The notes below the pieces were generated by a model that saw only the letters and a program-made list of their open reading frames with translations, searched no databases and was not told the DNA's origin. Positions 1 to 8,317 of a DNA stretch of 64,000 nucleotides are shown here, piece after piece. The translations under genes and the position numbers were made by a program. The stretch spans positions 179,611-243,610 of the forward strand of contig MVRC01000006.1 in the NCBI GenBank assembly GCA_002067865.1, given 5' to 3'. The first letter of the stretch is position 1. The number at the start of each line of letters is the position of its first letter. The stretch comes from Methanomassiliicoccales archaeon PtaU1.Bin124. Its GTDB lineage: Archaea > Thermoplasmatota > Thermoplasmata > Methanomassiliicoccales > UBA472.

Positions 1-672
1 CCCAGGAATGAATGGGTGGTGATAGACAAGCTTATCGCAATTCCTAGCCAATGCACGAAGGACGGCGATCTGAGAGTAAGTAGGTTCGAACGGACCTAGG
101 ATGACCAGTTTCTTGAACAGCGGTCTTTTTCCGCACCAAGCATCAAGATTGGACGCGACCTTAAGGCGTATGCTGATAGAGTCTAGAAGATGCTCATCCT
201 CCAACTTTTTTTCATATAACGAGAGTAGAAGGTGAATGTTGACTGGAAATAGGTCGTCCACATGATATTTATTGAGGTTGGCGCCGAAATCCTGGATCGT
301 GTGGAGTACGAGTATTAGGTCATCGACCACGCCGTCCCGGAGCTCCCCATCTTCGAATAAAGTTGGGAAATCTTTGGCATTCTCCATCAATAGGGAGATT
401 ATGATGTTTCGAAGGCCAATGCCACTGACCTGACCGACCTCATTCTCGTATTGATCGAAAATGTATCCGACGATGTCATCCAGGTCAGTGACGCAGAAGA
501 GAGGGACCGTTTTACCAAATAATAGTGATGACCTGATGTGCGCGGCCATTCCCGGTCGGGGCACAATGAGACCAACGTCCAATGGTGCCTTTTTAAAATC
601 TTCAAGGAATTCCCCGAGGGCTGATTTATAAAGCTCTCTCGGACCCCCTCTGATGAACTCGATCTTTCCCAC
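1..672 (-). CDS. AddB-like nuclease/helicase-type protein, N-terminal part (runs off left edge)
   Basis: An open frame on the minus strand runs from a GTG at 672 through the left edge with no stop; a TTG at 711 directly after a stop is the only longer start. The product begins VGKIEFIRGGPRELY and continues with LDVGLIVPRPGMAAHIRSSL. That resembles the beta-strand/helix opening of AddB- and RecB-type PD-(D/E)XK nuclease-helicase proteins, which process DNA ends. No catalytic motif lies in the visible 224 codons, because in AddB the nuclease domain is C-terminal and would be outside the window. It is co-directional with the nuclease/methyltransferase operon to its right, with about 90 bp between. 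The open frame is clear; the family is an inference from the N-terminus alone. Confidence 0.55.
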   Translation of the reverse strand, partial: MGKIEFIRGGPRELYKSALGEFLEDFKKAPLDVGLIVPRPGMAAHIRSSLLFGKTVPLFCVTDLDDIVGYIFDQYENEVGQVSGIGLRNIIISLLMENAKDFPTLFEDGELRDGVVDDLILVLHTIQDFGANLNKYHVDDLFPVNIHLLLSLYEKKLEDEHLLDSISIRLKVASNLDAWCGKRPLFKKLVILGPFEPTYSQIAVLRALARNCDKLVYHHPFIPG

Positions 673-762
673 GAGCAGAACCTTGTTCCAGACTTGAAAA
701 AGGTTTGCCAATTATTGATAATAGCGAGAAACCACTGAAAAATTGTCCAGCATTAATTTACT

Positions 763-1275
763 CTACAGATCCAGAAAATGCCCGTCATCGATCTCTTGTA
801 ATCCATCCACAATTATTCTTTTCCAATCATCGAGATTTCTATATGAAACCGAATGAAATATTACACCATTAATTACATTCCTCGTTCCAAAATTATCATC
901 ATTGGTGAATACTATCCGTTCTATATCTCTCGGGTCAATCGCCCAACTATTAACGAGTTTATTAGAAATTTTTTGAATTTGTTCGACAACCTTTTTCCGG
1001 TGTTTCCTTCTGTTCCCACAAGCAGTAGATCCAGTATCACCTGTGAGGAATTTTGTTTCCACCACTATTAATTTATTGTCATTCGAAATAAAAATAAGGT
1101 CGACCTTTCCATCGTTGCTCATTTCATTTGGCAAAGGTCTCTCATAAAGGATAAGTTCCGCCTTTTTACCGATGATGTTCTCAATGTTATCAACGAAATA
1201 AGCTTGGAGCAAACATTCCTTCTCTAATGGAAGTGCCACTATGCCTCGAAAATAATATTTCGCCCCGGCGAGCAA
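763..1275 (-). CDS. PD-(D/E)XK-like nuclease beside a DNA methyltransferase
   Basis: A 170-residue protein with the spacing of a PD-(D/E)XK nuclease core: GKVDLIFIS around residues 56-64 (acidic residue D58) followed by IVVETKF (E73, K75). Such folds cut DNA and include many restriction enzymes. It lies 76 bp downstream of the methyltransferase on the same strand, so a restriction partner is plausible but not shown. The start is uncertain: TTG at 1275 is the first common start codon, but the frame stays open upstream to a stop near 1337 with no ATG or GTG, so the N-terminus may be longer or truncated. I do not recognise a named family beyond the fold. Confidence 0.6.
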   Translation of the reverse strand: MLAGAKYYFRGIVALPLEKECLLQAYFVDNIENIIGKKAELILYERPLPNEMSNDGKVDLIFISNDNKLIVVETKFLTGDTGSTACGNRRKHRKKVVEQIQKISNKLVNSWAIDPRDIERIVFTNDDNFGTRNVINGVIFHSVSYRNLDDWKRIIVDGLQEIDDGHFLDL

Positions 1276-1351
1276 ATCAGGTTGATCATCCTTACATTGA
1301 TTGCCAAAGGCTTCAATCGAATTTATTGTATCAGCTCAGGCAGGTCATTGG

Positions 1352-2212
1352 TTAGAATAGATCGCATTGGTATCGAGATCTTAGCTTATAATAATTAAAA
1401 CCATCACGATAATTATAAACTTCGATTGATTTTTTAATCCTGGGTATTGTCACATTTTTGCATATATCATTTTCATCATTCGTCACGAGTATGAATTTTC
1501 TCCTTCCTCCATCGAATTTATTCAACGACATCGTCGCATGTCCCGTTGTGCCTGAACCTGCAAAGAAATCTAAAATTATCGAATCTTTTTGCGACGATAT
1601 CCTAATAATCTCTTCCAGCAACCGCATCGGCTTTGGAGTAGAGAACATCTCTCTTTTACCCAATAGTTGAGCGATCTCGTCCTTCGCGGATGATGTTGTC
1701 CCCAATCCCTTGATTATCGATTCCATGGGTTTTCCATTACGCATGTTGGAAAAAACTGTGTTTTTCTTATCCATATAGCAGAGCACGATATACTCATGAG
1801 CGGATTTGATATTGAAAACAGGTTTTTCGACTCGGTTCATATCGAACGGCTCATCGATTTTTGGCCACACCAGGATGTTGACATTCTCTTTTCCAAATAG
1901 ATCATAACATATCTCTAACAGCGAGACGAGTTCGTTTTCATCAATATTGATGAACATCGATCCTGCATCGCTCATCAAAATCTTCGCTAATGCAAGTCTT
2001 TCCTTGATAAACGTCGACCATCCATTTTCGAAGTTTGAATCTCTGTAACCGATATGGCTGATGTCTGTGTTGTAGGGCGGATCAATCGTAATGACATCGA
2101 TTTTCCCAGAAAATTCTTCTTGCAGATACTCCAAGGCTGTGATATTTTCAGATTCAATGATCATATTTTCACTGAGAGCATTGCCAAAGGATTCGACCAG
2201 CTCGAGTTTCAT
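1352..2212 (-). CDS. Site-specific DNA methyltransferase, beta class (type III Mod-like)
   Basis: Transfers a methyl group from S-adenosylmethionine to an exocyclic amino group (N6-A or N4-C) in DNA. The catalytic motif DPPYNTD is near residue 44 and the SAM-binding motif DFFAGSGTTGHA is near residue 217. This catalysis-first order defines beta-class enzymes such as type III Mod subunits. The region between them would hold target recognition. At 286 residues it is much shorter than usual type III Mod proteins, yet both core motifs and the typical FSTPKPMRLLEEII helix are intact. The start overlaps the stop of the LRR gene by 4 bp (ATGA), so it belongs to the nrd operon. No Res helicase is visible; the small nuclease downstream is the only candidate partner. 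Confidence 0.88.
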   Translation of the reverse strand: MKLELVESFGNALSENMIIESENITALEYLQEEFSGKIDVITIDPPYNTDISHIGYRDSNFENGWSTFIKERLALAKILMSDAGSMFINIDENELVSLLEICYDLFGKENVNILVWPKIDEPFDMNRVEKPVFNIKSAHEYIVLCYMDKKNTVFSNMRNGKPMESIIKGLGTTSSAKDEIAQLLGKREMFSTPKPMRLLEEIIRISSQKDSIILDFFAGSGTTGHATMSLNKFDGGRRKFILVTNDENDICKNVTIPRIKKSIEVYNYRDGFNYYKLRSRYQCDLF

Positions 2213-3864
2213 CGGTATCTTACCTCGGTATTGCTGCCGAAGAAAGTGTTCACAGCAATTTTCGTTCCTTTACCTATCTCCAGGTTTTTTAATTTAGGAC
2301 AGTATGCAAACGCCCACTCTCCTATGCTAGAAACGCCATCTGGTAAAACAACACGCTGTAGGTTTGAGCAACCACTGAAAGCACCGCGACTTATTGTTTT
2401 CACGGACGGAGGGATCTCTATCTCTTTCAGACTCTCACAACCTGTAAAGGAGTTACGACCAATGCTCAACACACCTTGTGATATACTAACTCCATTAAAG
2501 GCTGCACGACTGGTACAGCAAATTAACTCTAATCCATCTTTATCATACAGTATGCCATCTTCAACTTTGTAATAAGGACTTAGACATATGATTTCCAGAT
2601 TGCTACAATTGGCGAACGGGTTGTATCCAATCTGCCTTACATTTTCGGTGATGACGATACGCTTTAATCTTCTACAATTCCAAAATGAATTCCTTCCGAC
2701 CGTCCTGACAGATCGTGGAATTACATACTCATCTTGGTCGGTACCCAATGAATAATGGATTAGAGTTGTCTGTTCTTTGTTCAGCAATGAACCATCAGTA
2801 TACACAAAATTAGGACTTCGATTCTCCAGAGTAATATTTTCGCAATCTGAGAAAGCATTGTTCCCAACGAAGCGAACATTCTCAGTAATTACGACCTTTT
2901 TCAAATGACGATTCTTATAGAAACTATGTTTTCCGATCCATTCAACGGTCAATGGTATTTCATATCTCTCCGCCTTCATGTGTGAGCCATAATGGATCAA
3001 CCGTTTCTCGTCCGAATCAAAAAGAATTTCTTTGATAAGATGGAAGTGTGGGCTTTCGTTATTGATCAATAGATTGGCACTGCCAGCGAATGGATCGTCT
3101 CCTATCTTCTCAATTGACGATGGAATATTGATCATTTTCAAATTATCACAATAAATGAACGCATCCCCACCGATGCTCCTCACACCATCTGGTATTGTAA
3201 TTTCTTCTAGGAAGGTACAGTTCCAAAATGCTCCCGATTCGATTTTTTCAATCCCATGAGGTATGACCACATTCTTCTCTTTACCAATATATTTTAAGAG
3301 CACGTCGTTTTTTACTAAAAAATCGTCTGAATAAACGTTTTTTGAGGCAATATTGTGTGGATTGAATGAGAATGGATATATGTTATCCTCGAAAACGCCG
3401 GTTGAAAATCTTTTCCCCTTTTCAAGATACTCATACTTGAAATCGATAAGTCCACCAGATAACTTTGAGGTGTAGATTATCACATCACTATTACCCAATG
3501 TTGCGCTTACAGCTCGCTCATAATCCTCCCCCCATTGTTCACAGATGATCTGAAGGAAAGGGACATCATCTTTGACCAGTGCTAGATTCCGTTCATTTGT
3601 TAACGACAAATTATCTGGAAGATAGCCAATTCTTAAGAGTCTATCGATACATTCCAAGATAACAAAGTCCTTGTGATCTGTAAGAGGATACCATTCATCC
3701 TTGAACATAAATCGTTGTTTCTCTGATTCAATTCTGATTTTTAATGTCCCATAATCCTTTTCAAAAATATCTGGCCCCATCTCACGATATTCTAGAATCC
3801 AGTAAAGAATGACATATTTCATGTCGATAAATAGGGTATCGGCGACAATTCGGTCCTTGTTCAT
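2209..3864 (-). CDS. BspA-like leucine-rich repeat protein (LRR_5 repeats)
   Basis: A 551-residue protein. The first ~190 residues are unrecognised. The rest is a chain of BspA/LRR_5 repeats of about 23 residues, each with the pattern IPxxVxxIGxxAFxxCxxLxxIxI (for example near residues 199-260 and 440-540). Between repeat blocks are insertions of the form SPNFVYTDGSLLNKEQTTLIHY, typical of this family. LRR_5 proteins are usually surface adhesins, but this one has no signal peptide or membrane segment and is translated inside a nucleotide/DNA-modification operon, with 4-bp overlaps at both ends. I infer a cytoplasmic recognition or scaffold role. The repeats are certain; the function is open. 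Confidence 0.85.
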   Translation of the reverse strand: MNKDRIVADTLFIDMKYVILYWILEYREMGPDIFEKDYGTLKIRIESEKQRFMFKDEWYPLTDHKDFVILECIDRLLRIGYLPDNLSLTNERNLALVKDDVPFLQIICEQWGEDYERAVSATLGNSDVIIYTSKLSGGLIDFKYEYLEKGKRFSTGVFEDNIYPFSFNPHNIASKNVYSDDFLVKNDVLLKYIGKEKNVVIPHGIEKIESGAFWNCTFLEEITIPDGVRSIGGDAFIYCDNLKMINIPSSIEKIGDDPFAGSANLLINNESPHFHLIKEILFDSDEKRLIHYGSHMKAERYEIPLTVEWIGKHSFYKNRHLKKVVITENVRFVGNNAFSDCENITLENRSPNFVYTDGSLLNKEQTTLIHYSLGTDQDEYVIPRSVRTVGRNSFWNCRRLKRIVITENVRQIGYNPFANCSNLEIICLSPYYKVEDGILYDKDGLELICCTSRAAFNGVSISQGVLSIGRNSFTGCESLKEIEIPPSVKTISRGAFSGCSNLQRVVLPDGVSSIGEWAFAYCPKLKNLEIGKGTKIAVNTFFGSNTEVRYR

Positions 3865-4466
3865 TGCAACAGACCTTCAGCACCTAATTTTTCTTCGATA
3901 ATGTTGCATATCTCTTCTGGAGTCAATTTCTCTGTATCGATTCGAAGATATCTCATCCCCTTGCCCTTCAGAAAACCTTCCATCTTTTCATAGGCCCAAG
4001 GAATGAGTTCTGCCTTCTTCATATCTGAATCAGCAGGACATCTTTTCATCAATCTAGATCGAACAATTTCTGAATCGGCATAAAGTAGGAAAGTAAAATC
4101 GGGGTGTCCGATGAGATCCACCAGACAGTCAAATACAGGATAACTAGCCTCAGTGCCGCTCCATAGATAATTGGATACCAGGTGCCTGTCCGTTACAATG
4201 TTCCTTCCCCTAAATCGATGATATAGATACACATTTCCTAATCCATAGAACCATGATGTGAACACACGGTCGTTCTGCATATTCACATAATCTCTTATCC
4301 TCTCATAGTTGGCAAAACCCTCATCTTCATCGAACAGGTAGTGTAATGGCTTCTCGACAAAATCAAAGCCTAATCTTTTTGCAAGAAGCGTGGACACGGT
4401 CGTTTTTCCGACACCATCCATCCCTTCAATGGCGATATGCATTCCCTCACGCTCCTGACTACTCAT
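3861..4466 (-). CDS. dNMP (thymidylate-like) kinase
   Basis: P-loop nucleotide kinase of 201 residues. Walker A is GMDGVGKTT at residues 14-22. The DRH motif in NIVTDRHLVSNY matches the DRY/DRH substrate-binding motif of thymidylate and deoxynucleoside kinases, and MKRCPADSD sits where the LID would be. The likely reaction is ATP-dependent phosphorylation of a deoxynucleoside or its monophosphate. It is translationally coupled to nrdD upstream (4-bp overlap) and to the LRR gene downstream (4-bp overlap). Together with the reductase it could make or divert a dNTP pool. Its exact substrate cannot be read from sequence, and a divergent deoxynucleoside kinase is the alternative. An internal ATG at codon 9 is possible, but the ATGA junction favours the longer form. 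Confidence 0.75.
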   Translation of the reverse strand: MSSQEREGMHIAIEGMDGVGKTTVSTLLAKRLGFDFVEKPLHYLFDEDEGFANYERIRDYVNMQNDRVFTSWFYGLGNVYLYHRFRGRNIVTDRHLVSNYLWSGTEASYPVFDCLVDLIGHPDFTFLLYADSEIVRSRLMKRCPADSDMKKAELIPWAYEKMEGFLKGKGMRYLRIDTEKLTPEEICNIIEEKLGAEGLLQ

Positions 4467-6163
4467 TTATTCGATCTCCTTGTGGCAACTTCGGCCTTTT
4501 TTCCTTTAGTAAAAAATTCTAAATCCTCAAGATATCCAGATACTCTTCTGATCCTCTTTATCTTGTTCCCTCCACAATTTGGACATTGGTCAAATACTCC
4601 TGATTGACCGCACGAAAGGCAAGAATCTACAGGGAAATTTATTCCCAAATAGCTCACACCATTTTTTACTGCCACGTTTATGATATCGAGAATAGCTAGA
4701 GTATTTGTCAGTGGGGCCGATGAGAACTCCACATAAGAAATGCAACCTCCATTGCACAATATGTGGAACGGTCCTTCCAAGCGAATTTTATCGAATGGGC
4801 TCAAGCCAGAATCCACATTGGCATGGAATGAGTTGGTGTAAAATCCTTTTTCGATGACAGGATGATTAAACAATTTCGCATCCAAATCAGGGAATCTACC
4901 AGAAATGTATTCCCCAGAAGTTGCTAGTAATGAAAAGTTAAGGCCGTTCTCCTTGCGGAAGCGGTCCACCGTTTGCCTCATGAATCTGACGAAATCGAGA
5001 GAGACATCACATGTTTCCTGCGATTCGTAGAATCTCTTGCCAGTCAATATTTCAATAGCTTCCGAAAGGCCGATGAATCCAATCGACAGGGTTCCATTTT
5101 TAAATATTTCATTCAATGATCGACAATTTTGGACATCTCCTAGCCATAAATTGTGAGCTGAATTGCATGGAAAATCCTCAACATCCAACTGTGATAATCT
5201 ATTGTATCGATCAAGAAGAGATAATTTCACTGAATTTGCGGTTTCCAACCAGGCCTCTTTGAATAATCTAATCCTTTCCTCGGTGTCAGAATCTCTATTC
5301 ATTGAGTCGATTTCTAATGCAATTCTCGGAAGGTTGATCGTGATATAATCGATGTTTCCTCTTCCAATCGTCGTATCTTCTCCAAATTCGTTCTGGACCA
5401 CCCGGGTCCTGCAACCCATGATACCAATTTTACTCGCATCCACGTTTATATTGGGCGCCGAGTCGCAAAGGAGATAGGTTGGCACCATTTTCCGCGAAGT
5501 AGAGCTCAATGCTAATTGGAAAAGGTCATAGTTGGGGTCTTTGGGATCATGATTTATGCCGCTCTTAACTTTGAAAATGATGTTAGGTCTGATGTATTCC
5601 GGTGAGGAGTTACCAAAATATTCCAATACAAATTTACTAACGGCTCTGCCAAAATCATTTTCTGACAAACCAAGGTTCAGCGATACATAATAGCTAACCT
5701 GGCCACAGCGCTCCCTGGCGTTGTTGATCCAATCAATGAATGATTCAATGTTTTCACGGAGGGTAATAAGATTATAATCGGTGGGGCTTAAAGAGCACCG
5801 TTTGAATATTCGAGATATGTCCTCATCAAAATTCGCAAAGCCCATTCCACCAGACTGTTCATTGGCAAGCTCAACGATCATCCGTCTGAAATAGTTGAAT
5901 GTCTCCATTATTTTACGGGAATCGGAATATTGTTCAAAGCGTTCAAATGGAAAACCTTTCAACAGATCTAAAGTTAGACAGTTGTAGGTTTTCCCATATG
6001 CTTCGAGATCGTGGAGATGGATCTTCCCACTTCTGTGTAGGTCGGCTGCCTCCGGGTCTATCTCACTTAAGATCTGTTTTTTAATTGCATCAGTCCCGAT
6101 TTCATAGACCGCACCAACATACGTCTTACGTTGAGAGGCGTTATCAAACTGGATGCCCTTCAT
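4463..6163 (-). CDS. nrdD: Anaerobic ribonucleoside-triphosphate reductase, compact form without ATP-cone
   Basis: Class III glycyl-radical reductase making dNTPs from NTPs in anaerobes. Recognisable residues: a conserved Cys62 in TYNCLTLDLL, the thiyl Cys251 in IMGCRTRV, a C-terminal zinc site (C515, C518, C527, C530), and the glycyl-radical motif RRVSGYL with Gly543. It is 566 residues, about 150 shorter than typical cellular NrdD. The missing part is the N-terminal ATP-cone, so dATP shut-off of overall activity is probably absent. It overlaps nrdG upstream and the kinase downstream by 4 bp each. An accessory-island copy next to a methyltransferase suggests a dedicated rather than housekeeping role, though the main cellular reductase may simply lie elsewhere. 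Confidence 0.92.
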   Translation of the reverse strand: MKGIQFDNASQRKTYVGAVYEIGTDAIKKQILSEIDPEAADLHRSGKIHLHDLEAYGKTYNCLTLDLLKGFPFERFEQYSDSRKIMETFNYFRRMIVELANEQSGGMGFANFDEDISRIFKRCSLSPTDYNLITLRENIESFIDWINNARERCGQVSYYVSLNLGLSENDFGRAVSKFVLEYFGNSSPEYIRPNIIFKVKSGINHDPKDPNYDLFQLALSSTSRKMVPTYLLCDSAPNINVDASKIGIMGCRTRVVQNEFGEDTTIGRGNIDYITINLPRIALEIDSMNRDSDTEERIRLFKEAWLETANSVKLSLLDRYNRLSQLDVEDFPCNSAHNLWLGDVQNCRSLNEIFKNGTLSIGFIGLSEAIEILTGKRFYESQETCDVSLDFVRFMRQTVDRFRKENGLNFSLLATSGEYISGRFPDLDAKLFNHPVIEKGFYTNSFHANVDSGLSPFDKIRLEGPFHILCNGGCISYVEFSSAPLTNTLAILDIINVAVKNGVSYLGINFPVDSCLSCGQSGVFDQCPNCGGNKIKRIRRVSGYLEDLEFFTKGKKAEVATRRSNK

Positions 6164-6603
6164 GCAGACTCCCTCAAAGAAATGAACCTCTGGTTCTTTG
6201 AACCGACATAGGCCATGGTCGAACAGGTCAATTCTTTGATGAACCTGCCAACCTTGATGTAGCTTAGATGGTTCAATACGGCTTCGGGGATTTCTTCCAG
6301 CTCATGGCTTGTGTATAACGCCACATCGAATCCATTCAGATGTGATAATAATTCTATCAAGGCATCGCATTGTAGAAGAGGTTCACCACCCGAGATCGTA
6401 ATCCTACCATTCTCGGCATGTTCTATTAGGTATCGTGCAAGAACTTCAACTTCCATCATCTCGCCAGCATTTGGATTCCAGGTGCTAGGGTTGTGACATC
6501 CGTCACATCTCCTCTCACATCCCTGAAGATATACGACCACCCTGATTCCCGGGCCATCCGCGATAGATCCACGAATGTCTATTGAATTTACTGAAATTTT
6601 CAT
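6160..6603 (-). CDS. nrdG: Anaerobic RNR-activating radical SAM protein
   Basis: A 147-residue radical SAM enzyme that installs the glycyl radical on NrdD. The cluster motif is C29-x3-C33-x2-C36 (GCERRCDGCHNPSTW), followed by the SAM-binding ITISGGEPLL. The start is the ATG at 6603, which has a GGTGG purine stretch upstream and gives the family's usual N-terminus MKISVNSIDIRGS. A longer frame reaches 6717 but would swallow the promoter and operator repeats. It is the first gene of a six-gene minus-strand operon and overlaps nrdD by 4 bp, the conserved partner arrangement. The short C-terminal TCSTMAYVGSKNQRFI block is also typical of NrdG. Confidence 0.92.
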   Translation of the reverse strand: MKISVNSIDIRGSIADGPGIRVVVYLQGCERRCDGCHNPSTWNPNAGEMMEVEVLARYLIEHAENGRITISGGEPLLQCDALIELLSHLNGFDVALYTSHELEEIPEAVLNHLSYIKVGRFIKELTCSTMAYVGSKNQRFISLRESA

Positions 6604-6662
6604 ACCTTCGTTTCCCCACCTAATAATGGCCTTACCCCCGACAATGGTTATAAAAAACTGCA

Positions 6663-6686
6663 CGTTATTACCGTTATCATCGTTAT
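6663..6686. promoter_or_regulatory. Triple CGTTAT operator at exact 9-bp period, nrdG/CARF divergent promoter
   Basis: CGTTAT occurs at 6663, 6672 and 6681, giving three direct repeats with identical 9-bp spacing. A TATA-like TTATAAAAA lies at 6648-6656. For the rightward CARF gene the repeats sit between this box and the ATG, near the expected transcription start. For leftward nrdG they lie just upstream of the promoter. The same array occurs at 9188-9211 in front of the exonuclease operon. The repeats are directly visible; binding by the adjacent CARF-wHTH protein is inferred. Confidence 0.65.
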
Positions 6687-6716
6687 AGTTGAACAGTGGT
6701 GTTCGATTTGTCCTCA

Positions 6717-7556
6717 ATGAAAGGTGAGACCGTAATCATATCGTGCGTAATTTTTGAAGTGGCCAGTGTAGTTGAACCAGCTATCTTTCTGAGAGCGACT
6801 CGATTGCACCTCATAAGACCGATGGATCGACCCGGAACGAGGAATTTCCGTTCTTATCACGAATTCCATAACGAGGTCAGAAAGCAACTAGCTGAACGGT
6901 TACCTGATTGTGAGGTTTTATCATACCCCGCAAAAACTCATAATTTTACTGAAATGCTAAGGCTCGTACTTGGTCTCTTAAAAAAGGAGAAGGAATTAGA
7001 TAATGGTCGAAAGGAAATATTGGTGAATATCACCGCCGGATCACCAGAATATTCGGCAGCAGCAACAATGGCCTCGATGATGATACCTGATGTTAAACCA
7101 TTTAATACAAGCGTGTTTGAATTCACTGTCGATGGGGATAGGGTTCGAGAGGTTTTCTATGAAGGTGATCGACCTATTGGCCTAGCTAAAAAGGTCAATG
7201 ATCCTACCCCCATTCCAGTTTATAAAGTTGATATGCCTTCCGAGGACATCATCGAAGGTTTAAAAATATTTAAAGAATGTAATAAAAAGACTGATCGCAA
7301 CGTTATAAAGAACCTTGAAAATACCATATATTGGAAATATTCTTCCCAGACAGATCAGGATACAAATAAAAAGGAGAAATCCAAGCAAGCCAAAACGATG
7401 TATTATCGACGAAATTTTAAAGAAAAATGGTTTGCTAATGGCTGGATTACTGATGATGGGAAATTGCTTACAAAGTTGGGAGAGGATGCTGTAGCAACGT
7501 TTTATCACAAACCTCCAGAACCAGAGAAGATATCGAAAGAAAATATGGCTAACTAA
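6717..7556 (+). CDS. CARF-like transcriptional regulator with C-terminal winged helix (HFX_2341/DUF6293-type)
   Basis: A 279-residue protein. The N-terminal Rossmann-like half carries the motif ILVNITAGSPEYSAAATMA (residues 101-119), the ligand-loop signature of CARF domains (NISGGTK-like). The C-terminal part (about 200-265), ending in WITDDGKLLTKLGEDAVATFY, looks like a winged helix. Archaeal HFX_2341-type proteins share this layout and are thought to be ligand-responsive regulators. The start is the ATG at 6717; a GTG at 6696 is an alternative. It is divergent from nrdG across the CGTTAT array, the classic position for the regulator of the neighbouring operon. Its 3' end overlaps the convergent TIM-barrel gene by 8 bp. 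No CRISPR array or cyclic-oligonucleotide synthase is visible here, so the ligand is unknown. Confidence 0.7.
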   Translation: MKGETVIISCVIFEVASVVEPAIFLRATRLHLIRPMDRPGTRNFRSYHEFHNEVRKQLAERLPDCEVLSYPAKTHNFTEMLRLVLGLLKKEKELDNGRKEILVNITAGSPEYSAAATMASMMIPDVKPFNTSVFEFTVDGDRVREVFYEGDRPIGLAKKVNDPTPIPVYKVDMPSEDIIEGLKIFKECNKKTDRNVIKNLENTIYWKYSSQTDQDTNKKEKSKQAKTMYYRRNFKEKWFANGWITDDGKLLTKLGEDAVATFYHKPPEPEKISKENMAN

Positions 7557-8313
7557 GGTCTGCAAATTTTCTTTTAAGATAATTGGAAGACTTTAAGGCA
7601 GAACTTATTGTCCTAGCTTCGATGATATAATTTCCTTTATACCCCTTCAATGCATGAAAAATATTAGCGAAATCTATCTTTCCATCACCTAAAGAGGAAT
7701 GACTGTCCACTTGTCCATCGTTGTCGTGCAAATGAACATTGATAATTCGGTCCCGCAATTCAAGTATGGATGCGATTTGCCCAGTAGTATTAGCATGACC
7801 GACATCAAAACAGATACCCAGGTCTGTGCCATCTATAAAACGCGACAATTCGCCTGCCGTCCTTCCAATAATCGAATCTTGATTTGCCATATTCTCAAGA
7901 GCTAGATTGACCCCCAGATCATTTGATATTCTATTCAGTTCTCCGAGGGATTCAATTAACTTATTCTCTGCTCTCGATTCAAAACCCCTAACGCCCATCG
8001 GATAATATCCTGGATGAATAGTTACCAAATCTACATCGATCTGGGCTGCAATCTTGAGCGAAGTCGATATCTGTTCAACGGATTCCATTCTCATCTTTTC
8101 ATTGATGGAGGCAATATTAACATCGAATATTGGTGCATGAATGGAATAGGTGAGATCATATGGGCTGGTAATGATTTTAAACCGTTTGGCGATGTCGAGC
8201 AAATATGGCTCGCTTTCAGTCAATATTTCCCAATGTTTGAAATGTGGTTCGATGGTTTTCAATGTCGCTTCTAAATCGGTAATGGTAAGTGAGGCAGATG
8301 AAATCCCGATCAC
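7549..8313 (-). CDS. Xylose isomerase-like / endonuclease IV-type TIM barrel protein
   Basis: A TIM-barrel protein of about 254 residues in the AP-endonuclease 2 superfamily. Metal-site residues expected for the fold are visible: VTIHPGYYP, NLALENMAN (Glu), GICFDVGHAN (Asp and His), NVHLHDND and YIIEART (Glu). Members are AP endonucleases or sugar isomerases/epimerases; beside an exonuclease the DNA-repair reading is attractive but unproven. The start is the GTG at 8313. A GGAGG lies about 10 nt upstream and the upstream stop is 4 bp away, whereas the ATG at 8355 would overlap the exonuclease by 38 bp and has no good ribosome site. It is second in a two-gene operon behind the exonuclease. Confidence 0.72.
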   Translation of the reverse strand: MIGISSASLTITDLEATLKTIEPHFKHWEILTESEPYLLDIAKRFKIITSPYDLTYSIHAPIFDVNIASINEKMRMESVEQISTSLKIAAQIDVDLVTIHPGYYPMGVRGFESRAENKLIESLGELNRISNDLGVNLALENMANQDSIIGRTAGELSRFIDGTDLGICFDVGHANTTGQIASILELRDRIINVHLHDNDGQVDSHSSLGDGKIDFANIFHALKGYKGNYIIEARTISSALKSSNYLKRKFADLS

Positions 8314-8317
8314 GTTA

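Noticed and set aside
81..101. TTCGAA-containing sequence resembling a tRNA T-arm
   Set aside because: No cloverleaf can be drawn around it and it lies inside the AddB-like frame; no tRNA gene was found in the window.
6604..6717. N-terminal extension of nrdG up to 6717
   Set aside because: It would place the divergent promoter and the CGTTAT array inside the gene; the ATG at 6603 gives the family's normal N-terminus.
6717..7556. CRISPR-Cas context for the CARF protein
   Set aside because: No repeat-spacer array and no cas gene is visible anywhere in the window.
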